Shown here: positions 5,742-13,454 of the stretch, piece by piece
How the letters are laid out: each line of letters starts with the position of its first letter
How positions within the stretch are numbered: the first letter of the stretch is position 1
Source of the DNA: JBEKYD01 sp052325345
GTDB taxonomy: Bacteria > Acidobacteriota > Terriglobia > Bryobacterales > Bryobacteraceae
Reading direction: 5' to 3'
Assembly: GCA_052325345.1 (NCBI GenBank)
Contig: JBKQVG010000157.1
Coordinates: 1 to 24,262, forward strand
Length of the DNA: 24,262 nt
Position numbers and translations under genes: made by a program
The notes under the pieces: generated by a model
The model's database searches: none
The model's input: only the letters and a program-made list of their open reading frames with translations
Told to the model about the DNA's origin: nothing

Positions 5742-6707
5742 TCACAAATGGTATTCCTGCCCGATGCGTTCCACAACCACCCGCTCCGCGTCCGCGCCCG
5801 CGGCATCCAGCATCCGTTCGATCGGCTCCAGGTAAGGCTCACGGCTCAAAGCGAAGGTCTGGTGATGAATGGGGAGTATGCGGTCGGCCCCGGCGTCGTT
5901 GGCCATGGCCCAGGCCTGCTCCGGCGTCGAATGGTAGTGGATCCACGGATCGTAAGCGCCGATCGGCATTGCGGCGAGATCGAACGGCCGCGCCGTCTTA
6001 AGGGCCGCAAACGCCGTCGTGTATGCCGTGTCGCCGCCGAACAGAAGCCGGTATCGTCCCGCTTCGATGGTGCATCCGTTGTAGCCGCGGTAGTTATCCG
6101 AACGCATGCGGGCGCCCCAATGATTCACCCGAAAAGCGCCGATCTCCACCGGTCCGACCCGCATACGTTCGCCCCATCCCACTTCCTTAACCCGGCCCCA
6201 GCGCCGCACCCGCAGCAGATCGCTGGTGCGCGCGGGCGTCACCACGGTGGCGCCGCGGTTTTCCAGGCGGCGCAAACTGGGAAGGTCGAAGTGATCGAAG
6301 TGGCAATGCGAGATCAACACCATATCCAGCTTGGGCAGAGCCGGGATTTCCAGCGCCGGCGCCACCAGCCGTTTCACGCCCAAGGTCAGCGGGCCCACGC
6401 GAGGTCCCGCGCGCAAGCTGAATACCGGGTCGGTCAGAATCGTGAAACCGTCGATCTGAAGGAGTACCGTGGCATGGCCCAGCCAGGCCGCGTGAACGCC
6501 CGATTTCGACCACGCCGCCGGATTTGGCCGCTCCGGCGCCGGCGCCACCGCCCGTCGCGATTCCTCCCTGTACCGTCCGAAAAACCGCGGCGCCATCCGT
6601 ATGGCCCACGCGCCCGCGCCAGCTACCCCTGAAAGCGTCCGGCTCTCCACAAACGATGCCCCAATAGTTGAGATGCGGTCCGGGCGCCCTCGGCGTCGAA
6701 ATTGCAC
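5742..6707 (-). CDS. Metallo-beta-lactamase-fold hydrolase (NAPE-PLD/UlaG-like)
   Basis: This 321-residue protein belongs to the metallo-beta-lactamase superfamily, closest to N-acyl-phosphatidylethanolamine phospholipase D-like and UlaG-like hydrolases. The metal-binding motif SHCHFDHFD is at residues 133-141 (H134, H136, D138, H139). Further ligand candidates are H196 in VNHWGAR, D226 in FGGDTAYT, and H281/H282 in PIHHQTF. AAWLGHATVLLQIDGFTILTD around 73-93 is the typical entry to the fold. The first 50 residues contain a hydrophobic stretch (TLSGVAGAGAWAIR) that may anchor it to the membrane. The start at 6707 is the longest; no strong ribosome site was seen. Phosphodiester cleavage of a lipid is the most likely activity, but the substrate is unknown. 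Confidence 0.85.
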   Translation of the reverse strand: MQFRRRGRPDRISTIGASFVESRTLSGVAGAGAWAIRMAPRFFGRYREESRRAVAPAPERPNPAAWSKSGVHAAWLGHATVLLQIDGFTILTDPVFSLRAGPRVGPLTLGVKRLVAPALEIPALPKLDMVLISHCHFDHFDLPSLRRLENRGATVVTPARTSDLLRVRRWGRVKEVGWGERMRVGPVEIGAFRVNHWGARMRSDNYRGYNGCTIEAGRYRLLFGGDTAYTTAFAALKTARPFDLAAMPIGAYDPWIHYHSTPEQAWAMANDAGADRILPIHHQTFALSREPYLEPIERMLDAAGADAERVVVERIGQEYHL

Positions 6708-6723
6708 TATGGAATTTCAAGCG

Positions 6724-7086
6724 TCAAGCCCACGAGGAGAGAAACTCCAACCGGTTTTGCATTTGTTCGGCTGGGCGACGGCTGATCAACCGCATGATCC
6801 GCCGCAGTTCTTCGCCCGCCGAGTACTGCTGTTGCGGTGCGACAATAATGCCCGCATGAGTACGCTCCAACCTCATCCAGACTTGATGCAGGGCGCAGTA
6901 ATCTGCCGTGTTGTACGTGAGTAGCGCTCTTCCGGCAGTTGAAGCGGCGGCGAGATGATCTTCATCCTGGCGGTTGATCATGTCCGCTTCGCCGGCCGTC
7001 AGTACATCCACGTTGCGCGCCCTCAGGCCGAATACGAGGGATCTCCGCATGGAGTCCTCGTCGAGATAGAGCCGAATCTGGCTCAC
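6724..7086 (-). CDS. DUF5615 PIN-like toxin
   Basis: This 120-residue protein of the DUF5615 family (PIN-like, Mut7-C related) is a predicted ribonuclease toxin. The start reads IRLYLDEDSMRRSLVFGLRA, with the acidic LDED at residues 8-11 that is the family's hallmark. It also has GEADMINRQDEDHLAAA and LLTYNTADYCAL with a second conserved Asp, and HAGIIVAP. It starts with GTG at 7086, which overlaps the TGA of the upstream DUF433 gene by four bases (GTGA), so translation is coupled and the pair is one operon. All expected acidic residues seem present, so it may be active. Family assignment is firm; RNase activity is inferred from the PIN-like fold. Confidence 0.85.
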   Translation of the reverse strand: MSQIRLYLDEDSMRRSLVFGLRARNVDVLTAGEADMINRQDEDHLAAASTAGRALLTYNTADYCALHQVWMRLERTHAGIIVAPQQQYSAGEELRRIMRLISRRPAEQMQNRLEFLSSWA

Positions 7087-7385
7087 TGGTGAGGTGCTTT
7101 GGCCTTGGCCTGGTGCTCCAACAGAACCGCGGCAGCTTCTTCTTGAGCGAGGTCCGCCTCAACCTCATCCCGGTTGACATGATAATATGCCAAGGCCGCG
7201 TGGACCTGGGCCAGGGTCAAGTGCGGATACTCGAGGGCAATCTCCTCAGGAGTCATGCCCATTTTGTACCAACGCGCAATTCGGCCGACGGTCATCCCGG
7301 TGCCGGCAATCTTCGGCCGTCCGCCACGAACCTTCGGGTCGCGGTCGATCAAAGTTCCGATCTCGGTAACTGACGCCATAACCAT
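7083..7385 (-). CDS. DUF433 antitoxin
   Basis: This 100-residue DUF433 protein is the usual antitoxin partner of DUF5615 toxins. DRDPKVRGGRPKIAGTGMTV is the conserved N-terminal block, followed by a helix-turn-helix-like region (GRIARWYKMGMTPEEIALEY) and HLTLAQVHAALAYYHVNRDE. The tail AQEEAAAVLLEHQAKAKA is helical and could be the part that covers the toxin. There are two in-frame ATGs, at 7385 and 7379; no clear ribosome site distinguishes them. The palindrome at 7401-7416 just upstream is a candidate autoregulatory site. Confidence 0.88.
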   Translation of the reverse strand: MVMASVTEIGTLIDRDPKVRGGRPKIAGTGMTVGRIARWYKMGMTPEEIALEYPHLTLAQVHAALAYYHVNRDEVEADLAQEEAAAVLLEHQAKAKAPHQ

Positions 7386-7400
7386 AGCTTACCGCGCCGT

Positions 7401-7416
7401 CTCAACTGCGGTTGAG
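7401..7416. promoter_or_regulatory. Palindrome upstream of the DUF433/DUF5615 operon
   Basis: CTCAAC-TGCG-GTTGAG is a perfect 6-bp-arm dyad whose near edge is 15 bases before the longest DUF433 start. Antitoxins of type II systems commonly repress their own operon through such a site. It lies at the start of the frame of the BrnA-like remnant. Confidence 0.4.
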
Positions 7417-7662
7417 GAACCGACCGATTGGAATCGCCTCCGTTCTTTGAGCGATCGTCAAATCCGGAGCGCCATCGCAAAAGATCAGGGGGCACGCCCG
7501 ACGGATGCGGAGTTTTGGAAAAAGGCGCGTGTGGCGATTCCGGCGGCCAAGCGAACCATCACCATCCGCCTGGATGCGGATCTCCTCGAATGGCTCAGGA
7601 AACGAAAGGATTGCCAGACACAGATCAATGCCGTGCTCAGAACCTACATGGATGCAAGTCTT
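7408..7662 (+). pseudogene. Orphan BrnA-like antitoxin remnant
   Basis: In this frame the sequence TDWNRLRSLSDRQIRSAIAK, then PTDAEFWKKARVAIPAAKRT, ITIRLDADLLEWLRKRKD and QTQINAVLRTYMDA follows BrnA-type antitoxins (PF14384, ribbon-helix-helix DNA-binding end) throughout. There is no ATG before the conserved part. TTG at 7447 is the best start and would lose the first conserved residues. After YMDASL there is no stop: the frame runs to 8079 antisense through the next gene. No BrnT toxin lies beside it. Both ends therefore seem damaged. A working protein with a long junk tail cannot be excluded. Confidence 0.65.
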
Positions 7663-7720
7663 GTGTCCGGCCGCGAGCCTTGCGCGCGCGCCACGCGCCC
7701 CTACGCGATCACAAGCCCCC

Positions 7721-8287
7721 TCACATGCTCAGTTTGCCGTGGAACAGCAGATCCTTCACGCGGAATTCCGCCTGGCGTTCGGGGAAAGGCAGGCCGGCCA
7801 GGTACAGCACGAAATCCACCGCCTTGTCGGATTGCTTTACCCTCCGCGGGAATACCAGGCGCAGTACGGGGTCCGACGGAGTCGGCGGAAAGTGGCCCAC
7901 AATGTGGTAGGTCCGACGTCCCACGATCATGGTACACTCGTCCTCCATGCGCTTTTCCTCCCCGGCATTGCCCAAGCCGCTCAACCGGGGGTAGCCGATC
8001 GCCAGGACGAAGTTTTCATCGCCGTTATCGGTCACGTACTCGACGTAGTCGGGATCCGGTTCCTTCTCGGTGTGCTTGAAGCGCAGCCGGGCTTCCGCTT
8101 CGGCTTCCCGTATCGGCTCCGCCGTCGCCAGCCAGACCAGAACTTCGGGGGAAGGGCCCAGCGTCTGCGCCCACGGACTGGCTTTGCGCACCGTGTCGAT
8201 TTCCGCCTCGGACCACTTCTCCGGAGGCTTGATTTCCCAAAATGAGTGCCCCAGAAAAAAGAACAGCGCCAGCAGCGCACGCATCAT
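7721..8287 (-). CDS. Secreted protein of unknown function
   Basis: This 188-residue protein has a short signal peptide (MMRALLALFFFLGHSFWE). The mature part begins EIKPPEKWSEAEIDTVRKAS, then PWAQTLG. The W-S-x-x-E and SPWA pattern recurs in small secreted Acidobacteria proteins that I recognise but that have no assigned function. The middle is acidic (KEPDPDYVEYVTDNGDENFV) and the end has VLYLAGLPFPERQAEFRVKD. No catalytic motif is seen. Its start is 8 bases from the start of the divergently transcribed acetyltransferase gene, so the control regions of both must overlap the coding sequences. Confidence 0.7.
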   Translation of the reverse strand: MMRALLALFFFLGHSFWEIKPPEKWSEAEIDTVRKASPWAQTLGPSPEVLVWLATAEPIREAEAEARLRFKHTEKEPDPDYVEYVTDNGDENFVLAIGYPRLSGLGNAGEEKRMEDECTMIVGRRTYHIVGHFPPTPSDPVLRLVFPRRVKQSDKAVDFVLYLAGLPFPERQAEFRVKDLLFHGKLSM

Positions 8288-8295
8288 ACATCAAT

Positions 8296-8712
8296 ATGAC
8301 AGGAATTCGGCCCGGGCGTGTCGGCGATCTATCCCGGGTACTGGAAATCCAGGCGCAAAGCCCACCAGCCGCTCACTGGGACCCGATTCAGTACCTCGAC
8401 TACCACTTCCGGGTAGCCGAGGCGGAAGGCCGGGTGGTGGCCTTCCTCGTGGCGCGGCCCGTGTACCCCGGCGAATGGGAGATTCTAAACCTGGCGACCG
8501 AGCCGGCGCACCGCCGCCGAGGCTTCGCGCGGTGTCTGCTCCTCGACCTGCTGCGGAGCGGCGTGGAAGCCGCGTTCTTGGAAGTCCGGGAGTCCAATTA
8601 CGTAGCTCGAGAACTATATAAGTCGCTGAAATTTATAGAAGTTAACATTCGTAAGGACTACTACCGGGCCCCCCCCGAATCTGCTATTGTTCTTAAGTTT
8701 CATTCATGTTAA
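8296..8712 (+). CDS. GNAT-family N-acetyltransferase (RimI-like)
   Basis: This 138-residue acetyltransferase has normal length for RimI-like GNAT proteins that acetylate protein N-termini or small amines with acetyl-CoA. GIRPGRVGDLSRVLEIQ is the usual start, EWEILNLATEPAHRRRGFAR carries the acetyl-CoA-binding RRRGFA loop, and SNYVARELYKSLKFIEV is the conserved C-terminal helix and strand, followed by RKDYY. ATG 8296 is preferred because family members begin there; the frame opens earlier at 8242 within the divergent gene. The last 40 codons are much richer in A and T than the rest and include a run of eight C. Targets are unknown. Confidence 0.88.
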   Translation: MTGIRPGRVGDLSRVLEIQAQSPPAAHWDPIQYLDYHFRVAEAEGRVVAFLVARPVYPGEWEILNLATEPAHRRRGFARCLLLDLLRSGVEAAFLEVRESNYVARELYKSLKFIEVNIRKDYYRAPPESAIVLKFHSC

Positions 8713-8824
8713 GTTGGCCCTAGACGGTGATGCCGTCGTTTGATCAGAGCGGAGATTACCCACCGGGCCTCGTTTTGCGGACCGGGCCCGGCGTGGCAAC
8801 CTCAACTGGGAGGAATTGCCCAAA

Positions 8825-9061
8825 ATGGAACGGACTGCACAACAGGAAGAGTTGAAAGCGCACCTGATGGCGACCAGTGAAGAGTTTAACCGCCTCGCTG
8901 CTCAGCATTTGGAGTATGCCCACAGGTTGGATGAACTCGAAACGCATCCCCATCTGACCTATGAGGAAGAGTTGGAGGAGACGCGTCTTAAAAAGCTGAA
9001 ACTTCGTGTCAAGGATCAAATGGAAGCGATGATGATGGAGTACAAAGCCCAGCACGTTTGA
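8825..9061 (+). CDS. DUF465 (YdcH-like) coiled-coil protein
   Basis: This 78-residue, highly charged helical protein is of the DUF465/YdcH type. The family has the pattern seen here: EEFNRLAAQHLEYAHRLDEL, then HLTYEEELEETRLKKLKLRV and KDQMEAMM, i.e. two helices that form a hairpin. ATG 8825 is chosen because GGGAGGA (8808-8814) lies 10 bases before it; the in-frame TTG at 8816 would be too close to that site. The function of the family is unknown. A terminator-like hairpin follows, then an Smr gene in the same direction. Confidence 0.85.
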   Translation: MERTAQQEELKAHLMATSEEFNRLAAQHLEYAHRLDELETHPHLTYEEELEETRLKKLKLRVKDQMEAMMMEYKAQHV

Positions 9062-9092
9062 CGGATCGGGTGCGCAGATTCGCGAGGTTTAG

Positions 9093-9133
9093 AACGCCCG
9101 GTTGGCCCCTGGCCCGCCGGGCGTTTCGCGTTT
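9093..9133 (+). terminator. Rho-independent terminator candidate after the DUF465 gene
   Basis: AACGCCCGG (9093-9101) pairs perfectly with CCGGGCGTT (9117-9125) around a 15-base loop. TTTT follows at 9130-9133. It begins 32 bases after the DUF465 stop codon. Confidence 0.7.
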
Positions 9134-9160
9134 TATCCGGCCAATCCTCTCCAGCCGCCT

Positions 9161-9442
9161 ATGCCTGACGACCCCGGCGAACAACCCGTCCGCATCCCGG
9201 TCACGGATGTCTTCGACCTGCACAGTGTGCCCTCCCGCGATCTGAAACCCGTGGTCGAAGAGTACCTTCTAGAAGCTAACCGCTTGGGGTTCAAAGCATT
9301 GCGGATCATTCACGGCAGGGGAATCGGCACTCGCCGCGCCATCGTGCACGCTATCCTGGCAAAAACTCCCTTCGTAACCGGCTTCCGGAACGCTCCCCCG
9401 GAGGCTGGCGGTTGGGGAGCGACCCTGGTGACATTACGCTAA
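9161..9442 (+). CDS. Smr-domain protein
   Basis: This 93-residue protein consists almost only of an Smr domain, the nuclease-type domain found at the end of MutS2. The conserved DLH is at residues 19-21 (FDLHSVPSRD), HGRG at 51-54 (RIIHGRGIGTRRAIVHAIL), and the end reads FRNAPPEAGGWGATLVTL, the usual last strand. Stand-alone Smr proteins can cut branched DNA or, in some cases, mRNA; the cellular role here is not known. A terminator-like hairpin separates it from DUF465, so it probably has its own promoter, which I could not place. Confidence 0.88.
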   Translation: MPDDPGEQPVRIPVTDVFDLHSVPSRDLKPVVEEYLLEANRLGFKALRIIHGRGIGTRRAIVHAILAKTPFVTGFRNAPPEAGGWGATLVTLR

Positions 9443-9531
9443 ACAACCAGTCACCATAAGAATCTTTGCATTTTGGCGCCAGCCGATAAATAATGAGGCT
9501 GCTGCGCCAGTATTCTTTTGGCATCGGAGGA

Positions 9532-12264
9532 ATGGTGAGAGTCCGCACGTTTTTGGTTCCGTTGGGGATGTTGTGCGCCGCGGCTTCGCTGTACGCACAG
9601 GGCCCGTCCATTACCATTACCTCGTTGCAGGCCCAGGCGGCCACTAACGGGGTCCCGACCGGGCTGGCGCTCCCGACAGCCGCCATTACCACCGGCACGC
9701 CCAATGCCGCCAGTTCCGGCTTTTTCCTGGTTATCAACGGCGCCAACTTCGTCAGTGAGTATGGCTATTTCTCCTACGTCCAGTGGACCGACCCGGTGGC
9801 CGGAACCACCTACCAGATCGGCGGCTCAAGCGACCTTGCTGCTTATGTATATAGCGTTTCCGCCAGCCAGATCGTGGTTTTCATCCCATCCGCTTTCTAC
9901 AGCGCGCCGGTCGGTTCCCCGGACCCGGTACAAATCCAGGTGGTCGAGTACCAGCCTGGCAACGAAGAATTTCCCTACGTAGCCTCGAATACCGCCACTT
10001 TTGCGTTGAACCCGCCTTTGAGCCTGCCGTCCTCGGGAGCGGTGCTGCCGCCCGGCTTTCTTTACGGCGCTTATTCGCAGCCGTTCTTTTCCGGAGGCAC
10101 ACCCCCTTACACGCCGATCAGCCTGGTTTTGGGGGGCCTGCCCCCCGGCTTGCCCGTCCCAACCTACAGCCAACTTCTGGCGGGAATACCTACAGCGCTA
10201 GGAAACTATTCTTTTAGCCTGCGGGTGACGGATGAATGGGGCAACACCATCACGCTGCCCGAGAGCTTGTCGATCATCCCGCCTCCTCCTCCGCCGCTGC
10301 TTTTCGTGACCACCTCGCCCTTGCCCGGCGCCGTGGTCGGCACAGCGTATTCCACCGTGTTTCAAGTCACGGGAGGAGTCCCCGGCTACCAGTTCTCGTG
10401 CACCGGAGGTTCGCTGCCTGGGGGCCTGGCCCTCTATTCGGACGGCGTCCTGGCCGGCACACCCACCGCTTACGGACAGTTCAGTTTCACGGTGCAGGTG
10501 ACGGACTCCACCGGCACGAGCACCAGCTTGGGATTCATCCTGAACGTTCGTCCCGCGCCTCTGGTGATTACCACCGGAACGTTGCCGGCATGGCCCGTCG
10601 GAACGCCCATCAGCATCACGTTTGCAGCCTCCGGCGGCGCGCCGCCCTACTCCTTCAGCGCCACAGGCTCGTTTCCCGGCGGTGCGCACTTCAGCGGCGC
10701 GGGCGTTCTTACGGCCCCCGCCCCAACCAGTGTCGGCTCGTACACATTCCTGGTCTCGGTGGCCGATACGCAGGGGAACAGTACCAGCAAATCGTTTATT
10801 CTGACGATCACCGCCGCGCCTCTGGTCATCACCACCACCTCGCCGCTTGCCAATGCGACCGTTGGAATAGCCTATTCCGCCAGTTTCGCGGCTACAGGCG
10901 GCATCGTGCCCTATACCTGGACCGCCACGGGCACTCCGCCGGGTCTCAGCTTATCCTCCGCGGGCATCCTCAGTGGGACGCCCACGGCGTTTGGCGCCTA
11001 CACGCTTTCGGTCACGGTGACGGATTCGAGCCGCATCTCGGCCACCGGCAGCTTTGCCCTGACGGTTTCTCCTGCCGCGCTCGTTATCACCACTACCAGC
11101 CTGCCTAACGGCACCGTCGGCGTGGCCTACTCGGCTGGTTTCAGCGCAACCGGCGGGGTGACGCCGTACACCTGGTCGCTGAGCGGTCTCCCGCCCGGCT
11201 TGTCAGGCAGTTCCTCGGGCGCCATATCCGGCACGCCGACAGCGGTGGCCGCGGCCACGGTGGCGGCCACCGTAACCGATGCGCGCGGCACGAAGGCCAG
11301 CACGTCTTTGACCCTTAGCGTCACGGCGCCTCCGCTGGTGATTACTACCACCAGTTTGCCCGCCGGCGCGGTGGGGACGGCTTATTCGGCCGGTGTGGCC
11401 GCGACCGGCGGCATCCCGCCCTACACCTGGAGCGCCAGCGGTGCTCCGGCCGGCGTCGGTCTCAGCGGAACCAGTTTCTCCGGCACGCCCACCGCCGCCG
11501 GAAGCTTCCAAGTGGCGGTGACGGTGAAAGACAGTCTCGGCACCACGGCCAGCGCGTCGTTTCCAGTCACCATCACGCTGCCTTCCGTCTCCACGGTCAC
11601 CCTTACGGGGCCATCCGGCGCTACCGGACCAGCCTCCCAGCCGCCCATACAGATCGGCATCTCTTCTTCCTTCCCTGTCCCCATTACAGTCAATCTGACG
11701 TTGACCTTTACCCCGGTTTCGGGCGCCGACGACCCCAGCGTGCAGTTCTCCACCGGGGGACGCACCGCCCAGGAGACAATCGCCGCCGGGTCGACCCTTG
11801 CCCTGCCCGCACTGGCGATTCAAACCGGCACGGTAGCCGGAACCATCACCATCACGGCCCAACTCTTGGCCGGGACCCAAGACATCACTCCCACCCCCGC
11901 GCCCTCGATCAGCATTGTCATCGCTTCCCTGGCGCCGGTGATCACCAAGGTAAGTGCCTCCAGCACCACGGGTGGCTTCACCATCAGCGTGGTGGGATAT
12001 TCCACCACGCGCCAGGTCACGCAGGCGGTGCTGCAGTTCACCCCCGCGTCCGGGACGACGCTATCGTCTGCCACCTTTACCATTCCAACAACCTCCTTGT
12101 TTACAACATGGTACGGAAGTGCGGCGGCGGCGCCATACGGCAGCCAGTTCACCTTCACGCAGCCCTTCACCGTCTCCGGCAGCGCCCCGGCGGTCACTTC
12201 GGTTTCGGTAACTCTGTCCAACAGCCAGGGAAATTCGAATACCGTGACCGCGCCGGTGCCGTAG
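9532..12264 (+). CDS. Large secreted Ig-like repeat protein
   Basis: This 910-residue secreted protein starts with a signal peptide (MVRVRTFLVPLGMLCAAASLYAQ). An IPT/TIG-like domain follows (GFFLVINGANFV, SASQIVVFIPSAFYSAPVG), then six putative-Ig (He_PIG-type) repeats with the motifs VGTAYS, GGxPPYTW, GxLxGTPT and VTDSxG, then a Thr/Ser-rich C-terminal part with two further beta domains. No catalytic domain, sortase signal or membrane anchor was found, so it is probably a structural or adhesive surface protein. The frame opens at 9493. GGAGG at 9526-9530 is one base before ATG 9532 and four before GTG 9535, so the true start is one of these three. Such proteins are common in Solibacter-type genomes. 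Confidence 0.85.
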   Translation: MVRVRTFLVPLGMLCAAASLYAQGPSITITSLQAQAATNGVPTGLALPTAAITTGTPNAASSGFFLVINGANFVSEYGYFSYVQWTDPVAGTTYQIGGSSDLAAYVYSVSASQIVVFIPSAFYSAPVGSPDPVQIQVVEYQPGNEEFPYVASNTATFALNPPLSLPSSGAVLPPGFLYGAYSQPFFSGGTPPYTPISLVLGGLPPGLPVPTYSQLLAGIPTALGNYSFSLRVTDEWGNTITLPESLSIIPPPPPPLLFVTTSPLPGAVVGTAYSTVFQVTGGVPGYQFSCTGGSLPGGLALYSDGVLAGTPTAYGQFSFTVQVTDSTGTSTSLGFILNVRPAPLVITTGTLPAWPVGTPISITFAASGGAPPYSFSATGSFPGGAHFSGAGVLTAPAPTSVGSYTFLVSVADTQGNSTSKSFILTITAAPLVITTTSPLANATVGIAYSASFAATGGIVPYTWTATGTPPGLSLSSAGILSGTPTAFGAYTLSVTVTDSSRISATGSFALTVSPAALVITTTSLPNGTVGVAYSAGFSATGGVTPYTWSLSGLPPGLSGSSSGAISGTPTAVAAATVAATVTDARGTKASTSLTLSVTAPPLVITTTSLPAGAVGTAYSAGVAATGGIPPYTWSASGAPAGVGLSGTSFSGTPTAAGSFQVAVTVKDSLGTTASASFPVTITLPSVSTVTLTGPSGATGPASQPPIQIGISSSFPVPITVNLTLTFTPVSGADDPSVQFSTGGRTAQETIAAGSTLALPALAIQTGTVAGTITITAQLLAGTQDITPTPAPSISIVIASLAPVITKVSASSTTGGFTISVVGYSTTRQVTQAVLQFTPASGTTLSSATFTIPTTSLFTTWYGSAAAAPYGSQFTFTQPFTVSGSAPAVTSVSVTLSNSQGNSNTVTAPVP
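10297..11586 (+). repeat. Five tandem Ig-like coding repeats
   Basis: Units begin at 10297, 10561, 10822, 11080 and 11335, each opening with L(L/V)(F/I)(V/T)T. They are 88, 87, 86, 85 and about 84 codons long. A more divergent unit precedes them (about 10036-10296). Units three to five share most of their residues, such as LVITTTS and the GGIxPYTW core. Confidence 0.8.
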
Positions 12265-12377
12265 AGCCTGCACGCGGTAAAATACAGCCAGACGGCGGTC
12301 CGCTTTTCGCTTCCACGTTTTGAGAAGCTTAGCGTCAACTTTGGTAGATACTAGTGGAAACCGCCATTGCAGGCCGA

Positions 12378-12902
12378 ATGAGCGAAGTTGTCGATCCGGT
12401 GCTAGACCTGGAGGAGCGGCGCAACCGCTTTGCTTCCGAACATCTGCGGCGGATTTTCGGGCAGATTTACCGCATCGTAGGCAACGTGGCGGATGCTCAG
12501 GATCTTACCCAGGAAGCGTTTATCAAGGCCCTGCAGCGGCACGATCAACTGAAGGACGAACAGAAGGCGGCTCACTGGCTGTCGAGAATCGCCACAAATA
12601 CGGCGATTGATTTTTTGCGCCGCAGTGGGCGCGTAACGCTTTGCGAAATCGAGGAAGGCCGGGAAAGGCACGACGAGACTCCCGAGCGGGTTTTCTTGCA
12701 GAATGAGCATCGCGCCTACCTGGAAGACGGTTTGCGGCTGCTCACTCCGCGCGAGCGGGCGGCCCTGGTGTTGCGGGACGTGGAAGGATTACCGGCGGAG
12801 GAAGTGGCCAGGCAACTGGCATGTTCGCAGGCGACGGTGCGATCGCACATCGCCAATGCGCGCACCAAGCTTCGCCGCTATATGGAAAAGAGAAAGCGGT
12901 AG
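12378..12902 (+). CDS. ECF-type RNA polymerase sigma factor
   Basis: This is a sigma-70 family protein of 174 residues. Region 2 reads RRIFGQIYRIVGNVADAQDL, TQEAFIKALQRHDQL and HWLSRIATNTAIDFLRR; region 4 reads LTPRERAALVLRDVEGLPAE, then EVARQLACSQATVRSHIANA with the DNA-binding helix-turn-helix. Regions 1 and 3 are missing, as in extracytoplasmic-function sigma factors. ATG 12378 is used; GTG 12354 adds eight residues. The zinc-finger anti-sigma gene begins three bases after its stop, so the two form an operon. It probably controls envelope genes, perhaps including the secreted proteins on either side; no matching pair of promoter motifs was recognised. Confidence 0.92.
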   Translation: MSEVVDPVLDLEERRNRFASEHLRRIFGQIYRIVGNVADAQDLTQEAFIKALQRHDQLKDEQKAAHWLSRIATNTAIDFLRRSGRVTLCEIEEGRERHDETPERVFLQNEHRAYLEDGLRLLTPRERAALVLRDVEGLPAEEVARQLACSQATVRSHIANARTKLRRYMEKRKR

Positions 12903-12905
12903 GAT

Positions 12906-13454
12906 ATGAAACACCCCGATCAGGCTACTCTGGCATTGCACGCGGGCGGGGACCTGGGCAGATTCGCCGGGTGGCGCACCAAACGTCACCTGACGCGTTG
13001 CGCCGAGTGCCGGCGAGAGCTGGCTGCTTACGGTAATACCCGCGAGGAGATCGCCGAGTTGCATTCGTTATCGGGCGTGCCCTGGGGGCCGCTCGCCTTG
13101 GAAATGCGCGCCAACATCCGCTTGGGACTGGCCGCCGGAGAGTGCGTTGCTCCAACTTCGCGAGGTTCGTGGCGGTTGTGGACGCCGGCACATCTCGCGG
13201 CCTGTGCCGCCGCATTGGCGCTGGTGGCGGCGACCGTATGGATCGAGCGGCCGGCGCCCGATTTCATGCCGGCAGCCGGAGTGGTGGTGGAAACCACGGC
13301 GGCCGGCGTCCGCCTCACGCGGGGCGGACAGGCGATGGGCCTGCTGAATCGCGGCGGAGGGAAGGTAACCTATACGGCCGGCGCGCAGGGCTCCGTGGAG
13401 GCCCGCTACGTGGATACCAACTGCGTGACGGTGAATCAAGTCGATGTCGACTAG
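12906..13454 (+). CDS. Anti-sigma factor with zinc-binding N-terminus
   Basis: This is a 182-residue membrane protein. The N-terminal RHLTRCAECRREL carries the HxxxCxxC zinc motif (H28, C32, C35) of ZAS-type anti-sigma factors, which hold the sigma factor at the membrane. One membrane helix (about residues 94-113, TPAHLAACAAALALVAATVW) follows, and the outer part (DFMPAAGVVVETTAAGVRLT and RGGGKVTYTAGAQGSVEARY) is beta-rich and resembles FecR-type domains. It starts three bases after the sigma gene and overlaps the next gene by 11 bases. The zinc motif and position make the role likely. Confidence 0.82.
   Translation: MKHPDQATLALHAGGDLGRFAGWRTKRHLTRCAECRRELAAYGNTREEIAELHSLSGVPWGPLALEMRANIRLGLAAGECVAPTSRGSWRLWTPAHLAACAAALALVAATVWIERPAPDFMPAAGVVVETTAAGVRLTRGGQAMGLLNRGGGKVTYTAGAQGSVEARYVDTNCVTVNQVDVD

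Noticed and set aside
7255..8079. One continuous plus-strand gene
   Set aside because: Only the middle (7408-7662) resembles a protein family; the ends are antisense to DUF433 and to the secreted-protein gene.
12320..12352. TTGAGA/TAGATA as promoter of the sigma-factor gene
   Set aside because: The spacer is 19 bases and the match is weak; an ECF-type promoter was not recognisable either.
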